Source of the DNA: Pseudomonadota bacterium
Lineage (GTDB): Bacteria; Pseudomonadota; Gammaproteobacteria; JAKAQQ01
Assembly: GCA_021798795.1 (NCBI GenBank)
Contig: JAJZBR010000016.1
Coordinates: 1-33,554, forward strand
Reading direction: 5' to 3'
Length of the DNA stretch: 33,554 nt
Position 1 is the stretch's first letter. Every line of letters begins with the position of its first letter. Below, in pieces: positions 16,953 through 27,000 of this stretch. The notes beneath the pieces were generated by a model. The model saw nothing but the letters and a program-made list of their open reading frames with translations. It was not told where the DNA came from and searched no databases. The translations under genes were made by a program, and so were the position numbers.

Positions 16953-18517
16953 GGAATCTTGTCTGCTCCGGTTTCAAGGTCGAATCGAATGCCCTGGGCG
17001 AGCGGGAGTTCGTGACTGAAGTTGATGGTGTTCGTTTGGCGGCGCATGTAGTTTTTCCAGGCATCCGAACCGGATTCACGCCCCCCTCCCGTTGCCTTTT
17101 CGCCGCCGAAAGCGCCTCCGATCTCCGCTCCTGACGTACCGATGTTGACGTTGGCGATACCGCAATCGCTTCCCCGGGCAGAAAGGAACGCCTCAGCATG
17201 GACGAGTTGAGCGGTGAAAATAGATGAAGACAATCCTTGGGGGACCGAGTTGTGTAGGGCCAGCGCCTCTTCGAAATCACTATAGGTCAGGACATAGAGG
17301 ATCGGGGCAAATGTCTCTTCCTGAATCAGCGACCAACTCGCCTCGGCGCGAACCAGGGTCGGTTCGACGAAATAGCCAGGTCCATCCAGCACCCGACCTC
17401 CGTAGAGAATCCGCGCGCCGAGTGATTGAAGCTCCCGCACGACGGCAGCATATCGTTCGACCGCATGCGCATCGATCAGCGGGCCCATGAGTGTCCGTGG
17501 ATCGAGTGGATTGCCGATCCGGACCTGGCGGTAAGCCCGGACGAGTCGCTCGCTCAAGGCATCCGCAATCGAAGCCTCGACAATGAGTCGGCGGGTTGTG
17601 GTACAGCGTTGCCCAGCCGTACCCACTGCGCCGAAGACGATTGCCGGGACCGCAAGATCGAGATCGGCAGAGCGGTCGACGACAATGGCATTGTTGCCCC
17701 CGAGTTCGAGCAGGCAGCGCCCGAGACGCTTCGCTGCAATTTCGGCTACGCGTGTTCCGATGGCGGTCGAACCCGTGAATGACAGCAGGTTGATGCGCGA
17801 GTCAGCATAGAAGTGCTCGGCAAGCCGATGGTCCATCGTGACGAACAGGCCTGATACCTGTGGAAAACCATTATTTTCGAGGACTCGGGTCACGATTTTT
17901 TGAACCGCTATGGCCGCTAAGGAGGCCTTGGGAGAAGGTTTCCAGACCGTCACATCTCCACAGACCAGGGCCAAAAATGCGTTCCAGGCGAACACGGCGA
18001 CCGGGAAGTTGAAAGCGGTTGCGATGCCGACCACACCGAGCGGATGCCACTGCTCATACATCCGGTGAAAGGGTCGTTCCGAGTGCAGTGTGAGGCCGTA
18101 GAGCATACGTGACTGGCCGAGCGCAAAATCGGCCATGTCGATCATCTCCTGAACTTCTCCGTCTCCTTCAGCCTTGATTTTTCCGACTTCAAGACTGATC
18201 AGGCTGCCCAATGCATCTTTGTGTTGCCGCAAGGCATCCCCGATCAAGCGGATAGCCTGGCCGCGCTTAGGGGCTGGCAAAAGACGCCAGCTGTCGAAAG
18301 CTGCGCGGCTTTCCTCAAGCAGACGCTCGTAGTGTTCGGGTGTTGTGGTCGCAATCGTTGCGATGCGGGTACCGGTCGCGGGATTGCGCACCTCGAGCTC
18401 CGCTGCGCCCTTCGAGATGAGCCATCCGCTCATTCCACTATAGGTGCCCGGAATCACCCGGTCGGGATCGAGGTCCAACTGGGAGAAGAGGGTTGCTATG
18501 GATATCGGGTCGGACAT
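16949..18517 (-). CDS. amaB: ALDH7-family aldehyde dehydrogenase (probable piperideine-6-carboxylate dehydrogenase)
   Basis: A 522-residue NAD(P)+-dependent aldehyde dehydrogenase. The catalytic Cys305 lies in AGQRCTTTRR and the general base Glu271 in LLELGGNN, the form seen in the ALDH7/antiquitin group. These enzymes oxidise alpha-aminoadipate semialdehyde, in equilibrium with piperideine-6-carboxylate, to alpha-aminoadipate. The neighbour 17 bases upstream is a saccharopine/lysine dehydrogenase-like gene that would supply this substrate, which strengthens the assignment. The ATG at 18517 has no clear Shine-Dalgarno and may rely on coupling. uppP overlaps its stop codon. Confidence 0.9.
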   Translation of the reverse strand: MSDPISIATLFSQLDLDPDRVIPGTYSGMSGWLISKGAAELEVRNPATGTRIATIATTTPEHYERLLEESRAAFDSWRLLPAPKRGQAIRLIGDALRQHKDALGSLISLEVGKIKAEGDGEVQEMIDMADFALGQSRMLYGLTLHSERPFHRMYEQWHPLGVVGIATAFNFPVAVFAWNAFLALVCGDVTVWKPSPKASLAAIAVQKIVTRVLENNGFPQVSGLFVTMDHRLAEHFYADSRINLLSFTGSTAIGTRVAEIAAKRLGRCLLELGGNNAIVVDRSADLDLAVPAIVFGAVGTAGQRCTTTRRLIVEASIADALSERLVRAYRQVRIGNPLDPRTLMGPLIDAHAVERYAAVVRELQSLGARILYGGRVLDGPGYFVEPTLVRAEASWSLIQEETFAPILYVLTYSDFEEALALHNSVPQGLSSSIFTAQLVHAEAFLSARGSDCGIANVNIGTSGAEIGGAFGGEKATGGGRESGSDAWKNYMRRQTNTINFSHELPLAQGIRFDLETGADKIP

Positions 18518-18534
18518 GACAGGTCGCAGGGGGG

Positions 18535-19656
18535 TCAGGCGTTTCGAATGGTTGATGGGTTGGGCGCCTGTCTATAAAACGCACCAAACCGGTTGCCGAG
18601 GAACGCATCCAGGGTGAAATCCTCCTGATGCACCAGTCCGTGATAGGTACCGGGGTTTGCGAGCACAAGATCGACCACGGCCGAGATTCCGGCTGCAGTC
18701 GTGATTTGGATGGCGGACCAGAGTGAGTTGCCGACCCGCCCCGGGTAGACCGAGTTGACGTAGGTTTGTTCGTAGAACCCACCGTTGCGTTGTCCGTTGA
18801 CATTGACGTAGATCAGCACGACATCCTGCTCAGTCCGGGGAATCGAGTTTTCAAGGATCGACTTGAGTGTGGCACGGTCATGGTTCAACCGAAGGTCAGT
18901 CATGAGAAACCGGACCAGTTCGCAGTGGCCCGGGTAGCGGATCGTCTTGTAGGTCAGGGTGTCGATTCGGCCGCTATAAGTCTCAGACAACGATCCCAGT
19001 CCGCCGGAGGTGTTGAACGCCTCATAGCGGCGGCCTTCGAGCTCGATGCTCTCCATTCCCTCGAGGGGCTGGATCTCCACTTCTTTCCCATCGATGATCC
19101 CCCGGCAGGCGTTGCCGTATTCGTTGATGACCCCGTCAGAAGACCAGGTGAGTGCGTATTTGAGTGTATTCGACGGAAATTGGGGCAGCGCGCCAACACG
19201 CAGCTTGGCCTCATGGAGTTTTTCAAACTGGCACATGAGCGAGTGGGCGACGATGCTGATAAAACCCGGTGCGAGCCCGCATTGGGGAACAAAGCATGAG
19301 GTGGCTCCCTGGCTGATACGGGTGACGGCATCCGTTACGGAGACATCTTCCGTCAGATCAAAGTAGTGGCGGTTTTTCGCCCGGGCAACCTCGGCAACGG
19401 TCATATTGCAATAAAAAGGCAGACTTGAAATCAACGCTTCGATTCCATACTGTTCAACGGCCTGGACAAGCAGGGTTCGATCAGTGGCGTCCAGCTGGAG
19501 CGGGTGAAGTGGCTTGTCTGGAAAGGCCTGAACGGAGCGCTCGGCCACGCCTGGGAGGCTGTCAGCCAGGTAAACCGTATAGTCACCTGAGTTGGCCAGC
19601 ATGCCTGACAGGAGCGAACCAATCTTGCCCGCACCGAGAACCATGACTTTTTTCAT
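18535..19656 (-). CDS. Saccharopine dehydrogenase / lysine 6-dehydrogenase-like protein
   Basis: A 373-residue NAD(P)-linked oxidoreductase. It begins with a Rossmann fold (VMVLGAGKIGS). A long substrate domain follows, with the VPQCGLAPGF segment typical of saccharopine dehydrogenase and related lysine dehydrogenases. The ATG at 19656 is preferred to one at 19662, because GGAG lies seven bases before it but only one base before the other. The gene is followed after 17 bases by an ALDH7-family enzyme. Together they could convert lysine or saccharopine to alpha-aminoadipate. No lysine-ketoglutarate reductase domain is fused or adjacent, so direct lysine 6-dehydrogenation is possible. Confidence 0.87.
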   Translation of the reverse strand: MKKVMVLGAGKIGSLLSGMLANSGDYTVYLADSLPGVAERSVQAFPDKPLHPLQLDATDRTLLVQAVEQYGIEALISSLPFYCNMTVAEVARAKNRHYFDLTEDVSVTDAVTRISQGATSCFVPQCGLAPGFISIVAHSLMCQFEKLHEAKLRVGALPQFPSNTLKYALTWSSDGVINEYGNACRGIIDGKEVEIQPLEGMESIELEGRRYEAFNTSGGLGSLSETYSGRIDTLTYKTIRYPGHCELVRFLMTDLRLNHDRATLKSILENSIPRTEQDVVLIYVNVNGQRNGGFYEQTYVNSVYPGRVGNSLWSAIQITTAAGISAVVDLVLANPGTYHGLVHQEDFTLDAFLGNRFGAFYRQAPNPSTIRNA

Positions 19657-19734
19657 ACCCATACTCCTTAACGATCACTGCAAGGGAAGCATTATTTGGA
19701 ATGCCAGCCCGGCTGACCGCCGTTCGGGGCGGCT

Positions 19735-19746
19735 GTTTTCGAAAAC
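19735..19746. promoter_or_regulatory. Perfect 12-base palindrome upstream of the lysine-pathway genes
   Basis: GTTTTCGAAAAC lies 79 bases before the dehydrogenase ATG. A GC-rich inverted repeat (CCGCC / GGCGG at about 19718-19733) adjoins it. It could be an operator for the divergent minus-strand genes, but no binding protein can be inferred. The 322-base gap between 19656 and 19979 otherwise holds only the promoter at 19853-19880. Confidence 0.3.
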
Positions 19747-19852
19747 GGAAGATGCAACCGTTCAATTGTGCCAGTTTTTGCCGATTCGCGCCAACCGGAT
19801 TAATGAATGAGCCGGACGGGTTCAGGTTGCAACTGACTGCGCTCGGACACAA

Positions 19853-19880
19853 ATGACAGCAGCTCATGATCTGCTATAGT
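19853..19880 (+). promoter_or_regulatory. Probable promoter of the MAPEG gene
   Basis: ATGACA (19853-19858) and TATAGT (19875-19880) are 16 bases apart. Transcription would start near 19887 and give a leader of about 90 nt. Confidence 0.5.
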
Positions 19881-19978
19881 CTCAGCGCTCGATGCTTCGA
19901 TCGGGAGCGATTTCGGCGGGCCTTGGTTTTCCGTGAGTCGGAAGTCATGTTCAAGTCAAACCACTAGGAGAATCCAAC

Positions 19979-20368
19979 ATGCATATTGAACTGCTCATGC
20001 TTGCACTGAGTGTGATTTTGGGGCTTGTGCAAATCGTTTTGCCAGCATGGGGGCCCGTATCCTCCCGTGGACTGCGCTGGGCGCTCGGCCCTCGTGATGA
20101 GGTTTTCCCGCCCGTATCTGGAATATCCGGCCGCCTCGGACGGGCGTTACGCAATTTTCTCGAAACGTTTCCTCTTTTTGCCGCAGCCCTGCTCGCTGTT
20201 ATGGCGAGCGGACGAACTGATGCGCTGAGCATCCTCGGGGCGGAACTCTATTTCTGGGCACGCCTGTTTTATGTACCGGTCTATGCGATCGGGATTGCAG
20301 GTTTGAGAACCTTGATCTGGCTCGTTTCCATCCTGGGCATCGTATTGATTCTGCTCGTATTGCTGTAA
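19979..20368 (+). CDS. MAPEG family membrane protein
   Basis: A 129-residue integral membrane protein with about four hydrophobic segments (about residues 3-23, 62-78, 86-105 and 110-129). The motif LRNFLETFPLFAAALL matches the conserved RxxxNxxE/NFxE region of MAPEG proteins, which include microsomal glutathione transferases. Bacterial relatives are mostly uncharacterised. The ATG at 19979 has AGGAG eight bases upstream. It appears to be a single gene, divergent from the lysine-pathway genes. Confidence 0.88.
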   Translation: MHIELLMLALSVILGLVQIVLPAWGPVSSRGLRWALGPRDEVFPPVSGISGRLGRALRNFLETFPLFAAALLAVMASGRTDALSILGAELYFWARLFYVPVYAIGIAGLRTLIWLVSILGIVLILLVLL

Positions 20369-20666
20369 AAACGCTGTAAGGGCCGGGTAGCTTTAGGGAT
20401 GGGCTGGGTTGAGATTTAGGTATTGAGCGGATTCAAGTGGTCGTCGCAACTTCCATGATGGAGGATGCGCTGGCTATTTACAGGCAGTGTTCAGCCAGTT
20501 CGTGACGGGCAAAGTTGTGTTCGCTGGGCCGGCCAACCCTCGGGCCGTATGAGAGGCGACAGTCGCTTGGGCTCGCGATTGCCGGAGCGCGCATGTGCGA
20601 GAGCGTGGCATAGGAGGCTTGAGTATTGAGCCGGCTGAGGTGCGATGCTTGCGGTGGGTCTCGGGC

Positions 20667-20711
20667 TTGAATGGTGAGGGCGGAATGCTGTAGACTAGAC
20701 CGTCTAGTCTA
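20667..20711 (+). promoter_or_regulatory. Promoter and perfect TetR-type operator of the efflux operon
   Basis: TTGAAT (20667-20672) and TAGACT (20691-20696) form a promoter with an 18-base spacer. The -10 box opens a perfect palindrome at 20691-20711: ten bases (TAGACTAGAC), a central C, and the exact inverse. It covers the -10 box and the expected start, nine to twenty bases before the TetR gene, so autorepression by that protein is the natural reading. The rest of the gap from 20369 holds nothing I can support. Confidence 0.8.
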
Positions 20712-20731
20712 TATCTCATTTGAGCAACCTC

Positions 20732-21382
20732 GTGACGTATTCAAACCATCCGGCCAAATGCAGCGAACGCGAGGCAGCCATCCTCGCGGGTGCCAGAAAA
20801 GTCTTCCTTGAATCTGGCTTCGGTGGCGCCACGATGGATGCGATTGCCATCGCATCCAATGTCTCGAAGCAAACCGTGTATAACCATTATGGATCCAAGG
20901 AAGACCTGTTCGCATCGATGATCCGGTCGAGTTGCCGGGAGATTCTCGAGGTGTTTCAGTCTGCTGCGCTCAAAGGAGATCCACAATCCCTTTTGCGAAT
21001 CGTGGGCGAAAACTTTCTCAAGATGGCGCTTGATCCTTCCAAGATCGCGCTCCGTCGGGTCCTCTTGCCGGAGATTTCCCGGTTTCCTGAGCTCGGGCAG
21101 ATCTACTATCGATCGGGACCCGCGTATCTGCGCCAGTTTTTGGCGGAATATCTCGCCGAGCAGAATGCTCAAGGATCACTGGATGTTGCAGATCCTCCGC
21201 TCATGGCCGATCAGTTCATCGGCATACTCGCTGCGTGTTCGATGAAAGCTGAACTCGGGATCCAGCCTGTAATGGACGAGGCCGAACGGGAACGTTATAT
21301 CGACCATGCCGTGGGCTTGATCGTGAGGGCTTCGCGCCCAACACACATGCGCGAGAGGGCAGAGGAGAAAGATCGTGTTTGA
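20732..21382 (+). CDS. TetR/AcrR-family transcriptional regulator
   Basis: A regulator of about 216 residues. The N-terminal helix-turn-helix (about residues 14-60) has TMDAIAIASNVSKQTVYNHYGSKEDLF, close to the family consensus. The ligand domain has LRRVLLPEISRFPELG, as in the AefR-like C-terminal group. It probably represses its own operon through the palindrome at 20691-20711 and is released by a pump substrate. The GTG at 20732 has a weak GAG site; a TTG at 20720 is the alternative. The end overlaps the start of the outer membrane factor by eight bases. Confidence 0.93.
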   Translation: MTYSNHPAKCSEREAAILAGARKVFLESGFGGATMDAIAIASNVSKQTVYNHYGSKEDLFASMIRSSCREILEVFQSAALKGDPQSLLRIVGENFLKMALDPSKIALRRVLLPEISRFPELGQIYYRSGPAYLRQFLAEYLAEQNAQGSLDVADPPLMADQFIGILAACSMKAELGIQPVMDEAERERYIDHAVGLIVRASRPTHMRERAEEKDRV

Positions 21383-22889
21383 GTCGCGACTCTTGAACTC
21401 CGGAGCCTGCTCCGCAGCATTAGCTGCGTTGGTGCTGCTCGCCGGGTGTGCGGTGGGTCCTGCCTATGTGCGACCCGCCCCTCCGCCGGTCACGGGGTAT
21501 ACCGCACGCGTCGGGCCGGCACAAAGTCGGCCTCACAGGCACGTTCCGACCCAACACTTTCAGTATGGCCGAAGCCCTCGGGTCAGGTGGTGGCGGCATT
21601 TCCACAGCAGGGTGATCGATGCTCTCGTCAATCAAGCGCTTCGAAACAATCCGGGGCTTCATGCTGCGGAGGCAACCCTGCGGGAGGCTCATTATGCTCT
21701 GCGCGCGGATCAGGGAATTTTTTTCCCGCAGGTTTCTCTGGGATTGAGCGGTGAAAGAAGCCGCTCTTCTGGAGCCGGCTCCGGCGGCGTATTCCAGCCG
21801 CCGATTTTCAATCTCTATACCGGACAAGTTTCCGTCAGTTACTATCCGGACATCTTCGGCCTGAACCACCTTCTGACCGATCAGGGCCGTGCCGAAGAGG
21901 CGGTTGCGCGGGATGAGCTTCATGCCGCCCGTCTGACGCTTGAAGGCAACGTTCTCAACACACTTTTCGACTGGATTGCACTGCGCCGGGAGGTGGCCTC
22001 CCAGGTGCGCACGATCGATGACCAGCGAACGCTCCTGTCCCTCGTGCGCAAACGCTATCATTTGGGCGCCGATTCGGAACTCGATGTGCTCACGCAGCAG
22101 ACGGAACTCGCTTCCTCGGATGCCGCTCTCCCGCCGCTCGAAAGCGCGCGCGACCAGGCTGCCCATCTCCTTGCGGTTTATCTTGGCGAGTTTCCTGCCC
22201 AAGCGCGTCATCTGGGTCAACTGGGTTTCCGCGCGATCTACCTGCCGCGCCATCTGCCGGTCACGCTGCCCTCCACGCTGGTTCGCCTTCGGCCGGATAT
22301 TCTTGCAGCGGAGTCCCAGCTTCGCGCCGCCAATGCGGTGGTCGGCCAGCGGGTCGCCGCCCTGTATCCGCTCATCGAGCTCACCGCGGGGGGCGGCGTG
22401 GAGAGCAACAGTTGGCACACCCTGTTTGACCCCGCCAGTCGAATCTGGGACCTGGGTGCCGCCCTCGCCATGCCCCTATTTGATGGGGGGACACTTGAGG
22501 CCGAGAAACAGGAAGCTGTTGAATCCTATCGTGCATTGTTTGCCGACTATCAGTCCGTTGTACTCAATGCATTTGCCAATGTCGCGGACGCTCTGCGTGC
22601 GCTGGAGCACGATTCCAGCACACTGGCTGCCGAAACACACGCTTTGCATGCTGCCCGCCGTGCCTTCCGGCTCGTCAAAGTCGAATATCGTTCGGGTGCC
22701 GTCAATTATTTAAGTGTTCTGGCCAGTGAAACCGCACTCGAAACCGCGAGGGTTGGATACGTTCAAGCCCAGGCGCGCCGGTATACCGACACCGTCGCCC
22801 TGTATGTGGCACTGGGTGGTAATCGTCTGCCAACTGCTTCCCATCGTCCCTCGCACACGCTTCGTGCACCAGAGGAGGTTCGCCCATGA
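21375..22889 (+). CDS. Outer membrane efflux lipoprotein, NodT family
   Basis: The 504-residue outer membrane channel (TolC-like) of a tripartite pump. The GTG at 21375 has GAGGAG upstream. The signal peptide ends in the lipobox LLAGC, with Cys25 as the likely lipidated residue; VGPAYVRP after it is typical of NodT proteins. Two outer membrane efflux repeats follow, with long helical parts and the recurring LVRLRPDILAAESQLRAANA segment. The start overlaps the end of the TetR gene and the stop overlaps the adaptor ATG, so all four genes form one operon. Confidence 0.95.
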   Translation: MFESRLLNSGACSAALAALVLLAGCAVGPAYVRPAPPPVTGYTARVGPAQSRPHRHVPTQHFQYGRSPRVRWWRHFHSRVIDALVNQALRNNPGLHAAEATLREAHYALRADQGIFFPQVSLGLSGERSRSSGAGSGGVFQPPIFNLYTGQVSVSYYPDIFGLNHLLTDQGRAEEAVARDELHAARLTLEGNVLNTLFDWIALRREVASQVRTIDDQRTLLSLVRKRYHLGADSELDVLTQQTELASSDAALPPLESARDQAAHLLAVYLGEFPAQARHLGQLGFRAIYLPRHLPVTLPSTLVRLRPDILAAESQLRAANAVVGQRVAALYPLIELTAGGGVESNSWHTLFDPASRIWDLGAALAMPLFDGGTLEAEKQEAVESYRALFADYQSVVLNAFANVADALRALEHDSSTLAAETHALHAARRAFRLVKVEYRSGAVNYLSVLASETALETARVGYVQAQARRYTDTVALYVALGGNRLPTASHRPSHTLRAPEEVRP

Positions 22890-23986
22890 GCGGATCACAA
22901 AAACGCGTACTGCTTCTGAGTTCGGTTGTGGCTGTTCTGATCCTGGCGCTACTGATCGGCGTCCGGACGTGGATGGGATTCCAGGCCGCCCAATCGATGG
23001 CTCACCGGGGTCCCATGCTGGTGAGTGTCAGCGTCGCTCCGGTCCGAACGATCTCGTGGCAAACGGAAGTGCATGCAGTCGCAAGCCTCATAGCGATCTC
23101 GGGCGTTGAACTCACACCCCAGCTGGCCGGCCAGATCACAGCGATTGATTTCCATTCGGGCGAATACGTTCACCGGGGTCAGGTACTTCTTGAGATCGAT
23201 GATTCGAACATACGGGCACAGCTCGCGCAGAACCGTGCTGCGCTGGCCCTGGCCCGCATCAACTATCGTCGTGCGCTTCGCCTCTACCACGTTCATGCAA
23301 CCAGTCGGTCGACACTCGATACGTCTCGGGCTAATCTGGACTCCGCTCGGGCGGTGGTTGCGAACGACGCGGCCACGCTGGCCAAGCTTCGTTTCCAGGC
23401 GCCTTTTTCCGGATGGCTGGGTGTGCGAGAAGTGAGTCTTGGTCAATATCTCACACCCGGGACGACCGTCACGACGCTCAATGTCTGGCGCCCGCTACGG
23501 GTTGAGTTTACCGTTCCGCAGAGCCAGATCGCGAAGATTCATCCCGCCTTGCCGATAACGGTTCGTGTCGATGCGTACCCGAGACATCTTTTCGTGGGAC
23601 ATATTGTGGCTGTGAGCTCGAGGATCAATCCGGCCACCCGGAACCTCACGGTCGATGCCGAAACTCCAAACCGGCATCAATGGCTTCGCCCGGGGATGTT
23701 TGGTGAAGTCTCGCTCGAGATCGGACATCCCCGGCAGCGGGTTGTGGTGCCGAGTATCGCGCTGACCTATAGCACGTTTGGCGATTACGTCTATGTCATT
23801 CATCAGAAGAAAATGTTCGGTCACCTCCTTCCAGTGGCGATAGCCACTCCCGTTCATGTGGGCGCGGCGCGAGGTGGCTTCACCCCTGTCCGATCAGGGC
23901 TCAAGGTCGGTGAGCGTGTCGTCATAGCCGGACAGATCAAACTGAGAAGCGGCATGCCGGTTTCCATTCACGGAACTCAACCCTGA
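22886..23986 (+). CDS. RND efflux periplasmic adaptor (membrane fusion protein)
   Basis: A 366-residue adaptor joining the inner membrane pump to the outer membrane channel. One N-terminal membrane anchor (about residues 8-28) is present and there is no lipobox. The biotinyl-lipoyl halves flank a short helical hairpin (about 105-170): the first includes GEYVHRGQVLLEIDD and the second reads FQAPFSGWLGVREVSLGQYL. Beta-barrel and membrane-proximal domains follow. The ATG overlaps the stop of the previous gene (ATGA) and has GAGGAGG upstream. The hairpin is short compared with AcrA. Confidence 0.95.
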   Translation: MSGSQKRVLLLSSVVAVLILALLIGVRTWMGFQAAQSMAHRGPMLVSVSVAPVRTISWQTEVHAVASLIAISGVELTPQLAGQITAIDFHSGEYVHRGQVLLEIDDSNIRAQLAQNRAALALARINYRRALRLYHVHATSRSTLDTSRANLDSARAVVANDAATLAKLRFQAPFSGWLGVREVSLGQYLTPGTTVTTLNVWRPLRVEFTVPQSQIAKIHPALPITVRVDAYPRHLFVGHIVAVSSRINPATRNLTVDAETPNRHQWLRPGMFGEVSLEIGHPRQRVVVPSIALTYSTFGDYVYVIHQKKMFGHLLPVAIATPVHVGAARGGFTPVRSGLKVGERVVIAGQIKLRSGMPVSIHGTQP

Positions 23987-24003
23987 GTCGAGGAGAGCCG
24001 CGC

Positions 24004-27000
24004 ATGCGATTTACGGATCTCTTTATTCGCCGACCGGTTCTCGCGACCGCGCTGAACCTGATCATCCTGATCCTGGGGCTCCGGGCCTGGACGGCCATGA
24101 CCGTCGAGGAGTATCCGCAGGTGACGAGCACCCTCATCACGGTGACTACGGCCTACCCGGGCGCCGATCCGGCCACAGTTCAGGGTTTTGTAACCGCGCG
24201 CCTGGAACAGGCCGTTGCTCAGGCGCCTGGAATAGACTACATGACAGCGGTGAGCGCACAGGGGCTGTCGACCGAAACGGTCTACATGAAGCTCAACTAC
24301 AATCCGAATGCTGCGGTGGCGCAGATTCTTTCCAAGGTCCAGCAGGTCCAGAACCAGCTGCCCCCAGGGACACTTTCTCCGGTCATCAACGAGACGGTTG
24401 GTGACCAGACCGCCCTCATCTACCTCTCATTTTACAGCAAGACCCTGAACGAACAGCAAGTCAACGATTATGTTCTCCGGGTGGCGCAGCCCATGATCCA
24501 GGGTGAACCCGGCGTGGGGGAGGCACAAATCGTCCCGGCAGGAACCGGTCCAAGCGGCAACAGCTACGTCCTGCGCGTCTGGCTCAATCCGAACCGGCTC
24601 GCCGCGCTCAATCTCTCACCCGCTGATGTGGTCAATGCTCTTGCATCCAACAACTACATCAGTACGGTCGGGCGAACCAAATCCGCGAATATCTCTCAAA
24701 CCATTACGGCCGCAACCTCCCTGGACAATGTTGCGGCATTCCGCCGTCTCGTGATTGCGCAAAAAGGCGAGACCCTGATACGTTTGTCTGATGTGGGCCG
24801 GGTGACGCTCGGGGCACAAAACTATAACCAGGCGGTCTATTACAACGGCACGCCTGCCGTATTCATCGGTGTATTTCCAAGCCCGGGCGCCAACAGCCTG
24901 ACGGTCGCCCGTGGAGTTCACCAGGCGTTTGCCCAGATGAAACGAAGCCTGCCGCCCGGGATCCGGATTGCCATTCCCTACGATGGCAGCCGTTTCATCG
25001 TAGAGTCGGTGCATGAAGTCATGATCACGATCGCCATTACGCTCGCGATTGTCGTGATCGTGATTTTTCTGTTTTTGGGTTCCCTGCGCTCGCTCATGAT
25101 CCCAGCGGTTGCGATCCCCCTGTCCATTATCGGCGCCGGGATCTTCATGTCGCTGATGGGCTATTCCATCAACCTCTTGACCTTGCTTGCGGTCGTATTG
25201 GCGATCGGTCTCGTTGTCGACGATGCGATCATTGTGGTTGAAAATATCCACCGGATCATGGAGGAGGGGCATTCCGGACGGGAAGCGGCCATCCTGGGTG
25301 CACGCGAGCTCGCTGCACCCATTGTCGTCATGGCGACGACTTTGGCTGCCGTCTTTGCACCGATCGGGCTTACGGGTGGGCTGACGGGAACCCTGTTCTC
25401 CCAGTTTGCATTCACACTGGTTTTTGCTGTTGCGGTCTCAGCCGTGGTCGCTTTGACCCTTTCTCCCGTTCTCGCTTCCAAGGTGCTGCGTCCGGCTAAA
25501 ACGCATGGATTTGCCCACTTCACGGATGCTCTCTTTGATCGCGTCCGGACCCGTTATAGCCACTCTCTCGCGGTTGTGATTGAGTATCGCACCGCGGTCG
25601 CAGTCGTCATTCTAGTGGTCCTGGTGGCGATTCCTGTTTTTTTTCTTAATATACCCGGAGAACTCGCACCAACGGAAGATCAGGGACTGCTGCTGGTTGC
25701 GGCTACTGCACCACCCACGGCCACACTCCACTACCTCAACCGCTATGCCGCTGACATCCGGAAGGTTTTTTTCAGCTTTCCCGAGACGAAACAGGTGTTT
25801 CAGATCAATGGCATCTCGCTCACAGGGGGCGCCGGCGACAACGCGAGCGTCAACGGTATGAAGCTCGTCAGCTGGACGAAACGTTCGCAAACGCAGATGC
25901 AACTTCTGCCACAGCTACAGGCCAAACTCAATGGACTGACGGGCGTACAGGCTGCGGCCTTTCAGAAGCCGACCCTGCCAGGTTCACCCACGGGATTCCC
26001 GGTTCAGTTTGTCCTCACAACGAGTGGTTCCTATCTCGCCCTGGATCACTGGGCCAACGCAATGATCGGCAAGGCGATGCAAAGCCACTTGTTCCTGTTT
26101 CTCACCAAGGATCTGCGCTATGACAACCCGCAGATCAAGCTTGATGTGCACCGTAACCTGGCCGGTACGTTGGGCATCACCATGGCAGATCTCGGCCAGA
26201 ATCTGAGTCCCCTTTTGAGTGGAAATTATATCAATCGATTCAGCCTGAACGGACGCAGCTACAAGGTGATTCCACAGGTGGCCAACCGTTTTCGAGTGGA
26301 TCCGAATCTATTGACCCGCTACTACATCCGTGCCCAAACCGGCCAGCTGATCCCGCTTTCCACCCTGGTGACGACCCGCACGCAGGTGGAACCCGAGTTT
26401 CTGCCCCAGTTCCAACAACTCAACTCGGCTACGGTCGAAGGCGTGATGGCACCTGGCGTCACGCTGGGTCAGGCTTTGTCCTATCTCCGAAGTCTCGCAC
26501 ACAAGCTCCTTCCAAGTGGATTCAGTTACGACTACGCAGGCCTTTCTCGCCAGTTCATGCAGCAGGGCAACGCCTTCCTCATCACCTTTGCCCTTGCCGT
26601 CGTCCTGGTCTATCTCCTCCTGGCCATGCAGTTTGAAAGCTTTCGTGATCCTCTCATCGTCATGATCACGGTACCGATGGCCATCTCTGGCGCCTTGCTG
26701 TTCATGTACTACGGTTTGGCAACCATGAATATCTACACGGAAGTCGGATTGGTCACGCTGATCGGGCTCATTACCAAACAAGGTATCCTGATTGTGCAGT
26801 TTGCGAATGTCATTCAGGAGACCGAAGGGCTCGATCGGGCACAGGCCGTACAAAAAGCATCGAGCATCCGTCTGAGGCCGATCCTGATGACCACAGGTGC
26901 CATGGTTTTTGGCGCCGTTCCCCTGATTTTGGCGGTCGGGCCGGGTGCGGTCAGCCGTTTTGATATGGGGCTTGTGATTGCCACGGGTCTATCGATCGGG

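Noticed and set aside
20474-20719. 81-codon minus-strand frame in the gap before the TetR gene
   Set aside because: It would cover the operator and promoter of the efflux operon, its composition is not protein-like, and I recognise no family; an insertion sequence remnant could not be supported.
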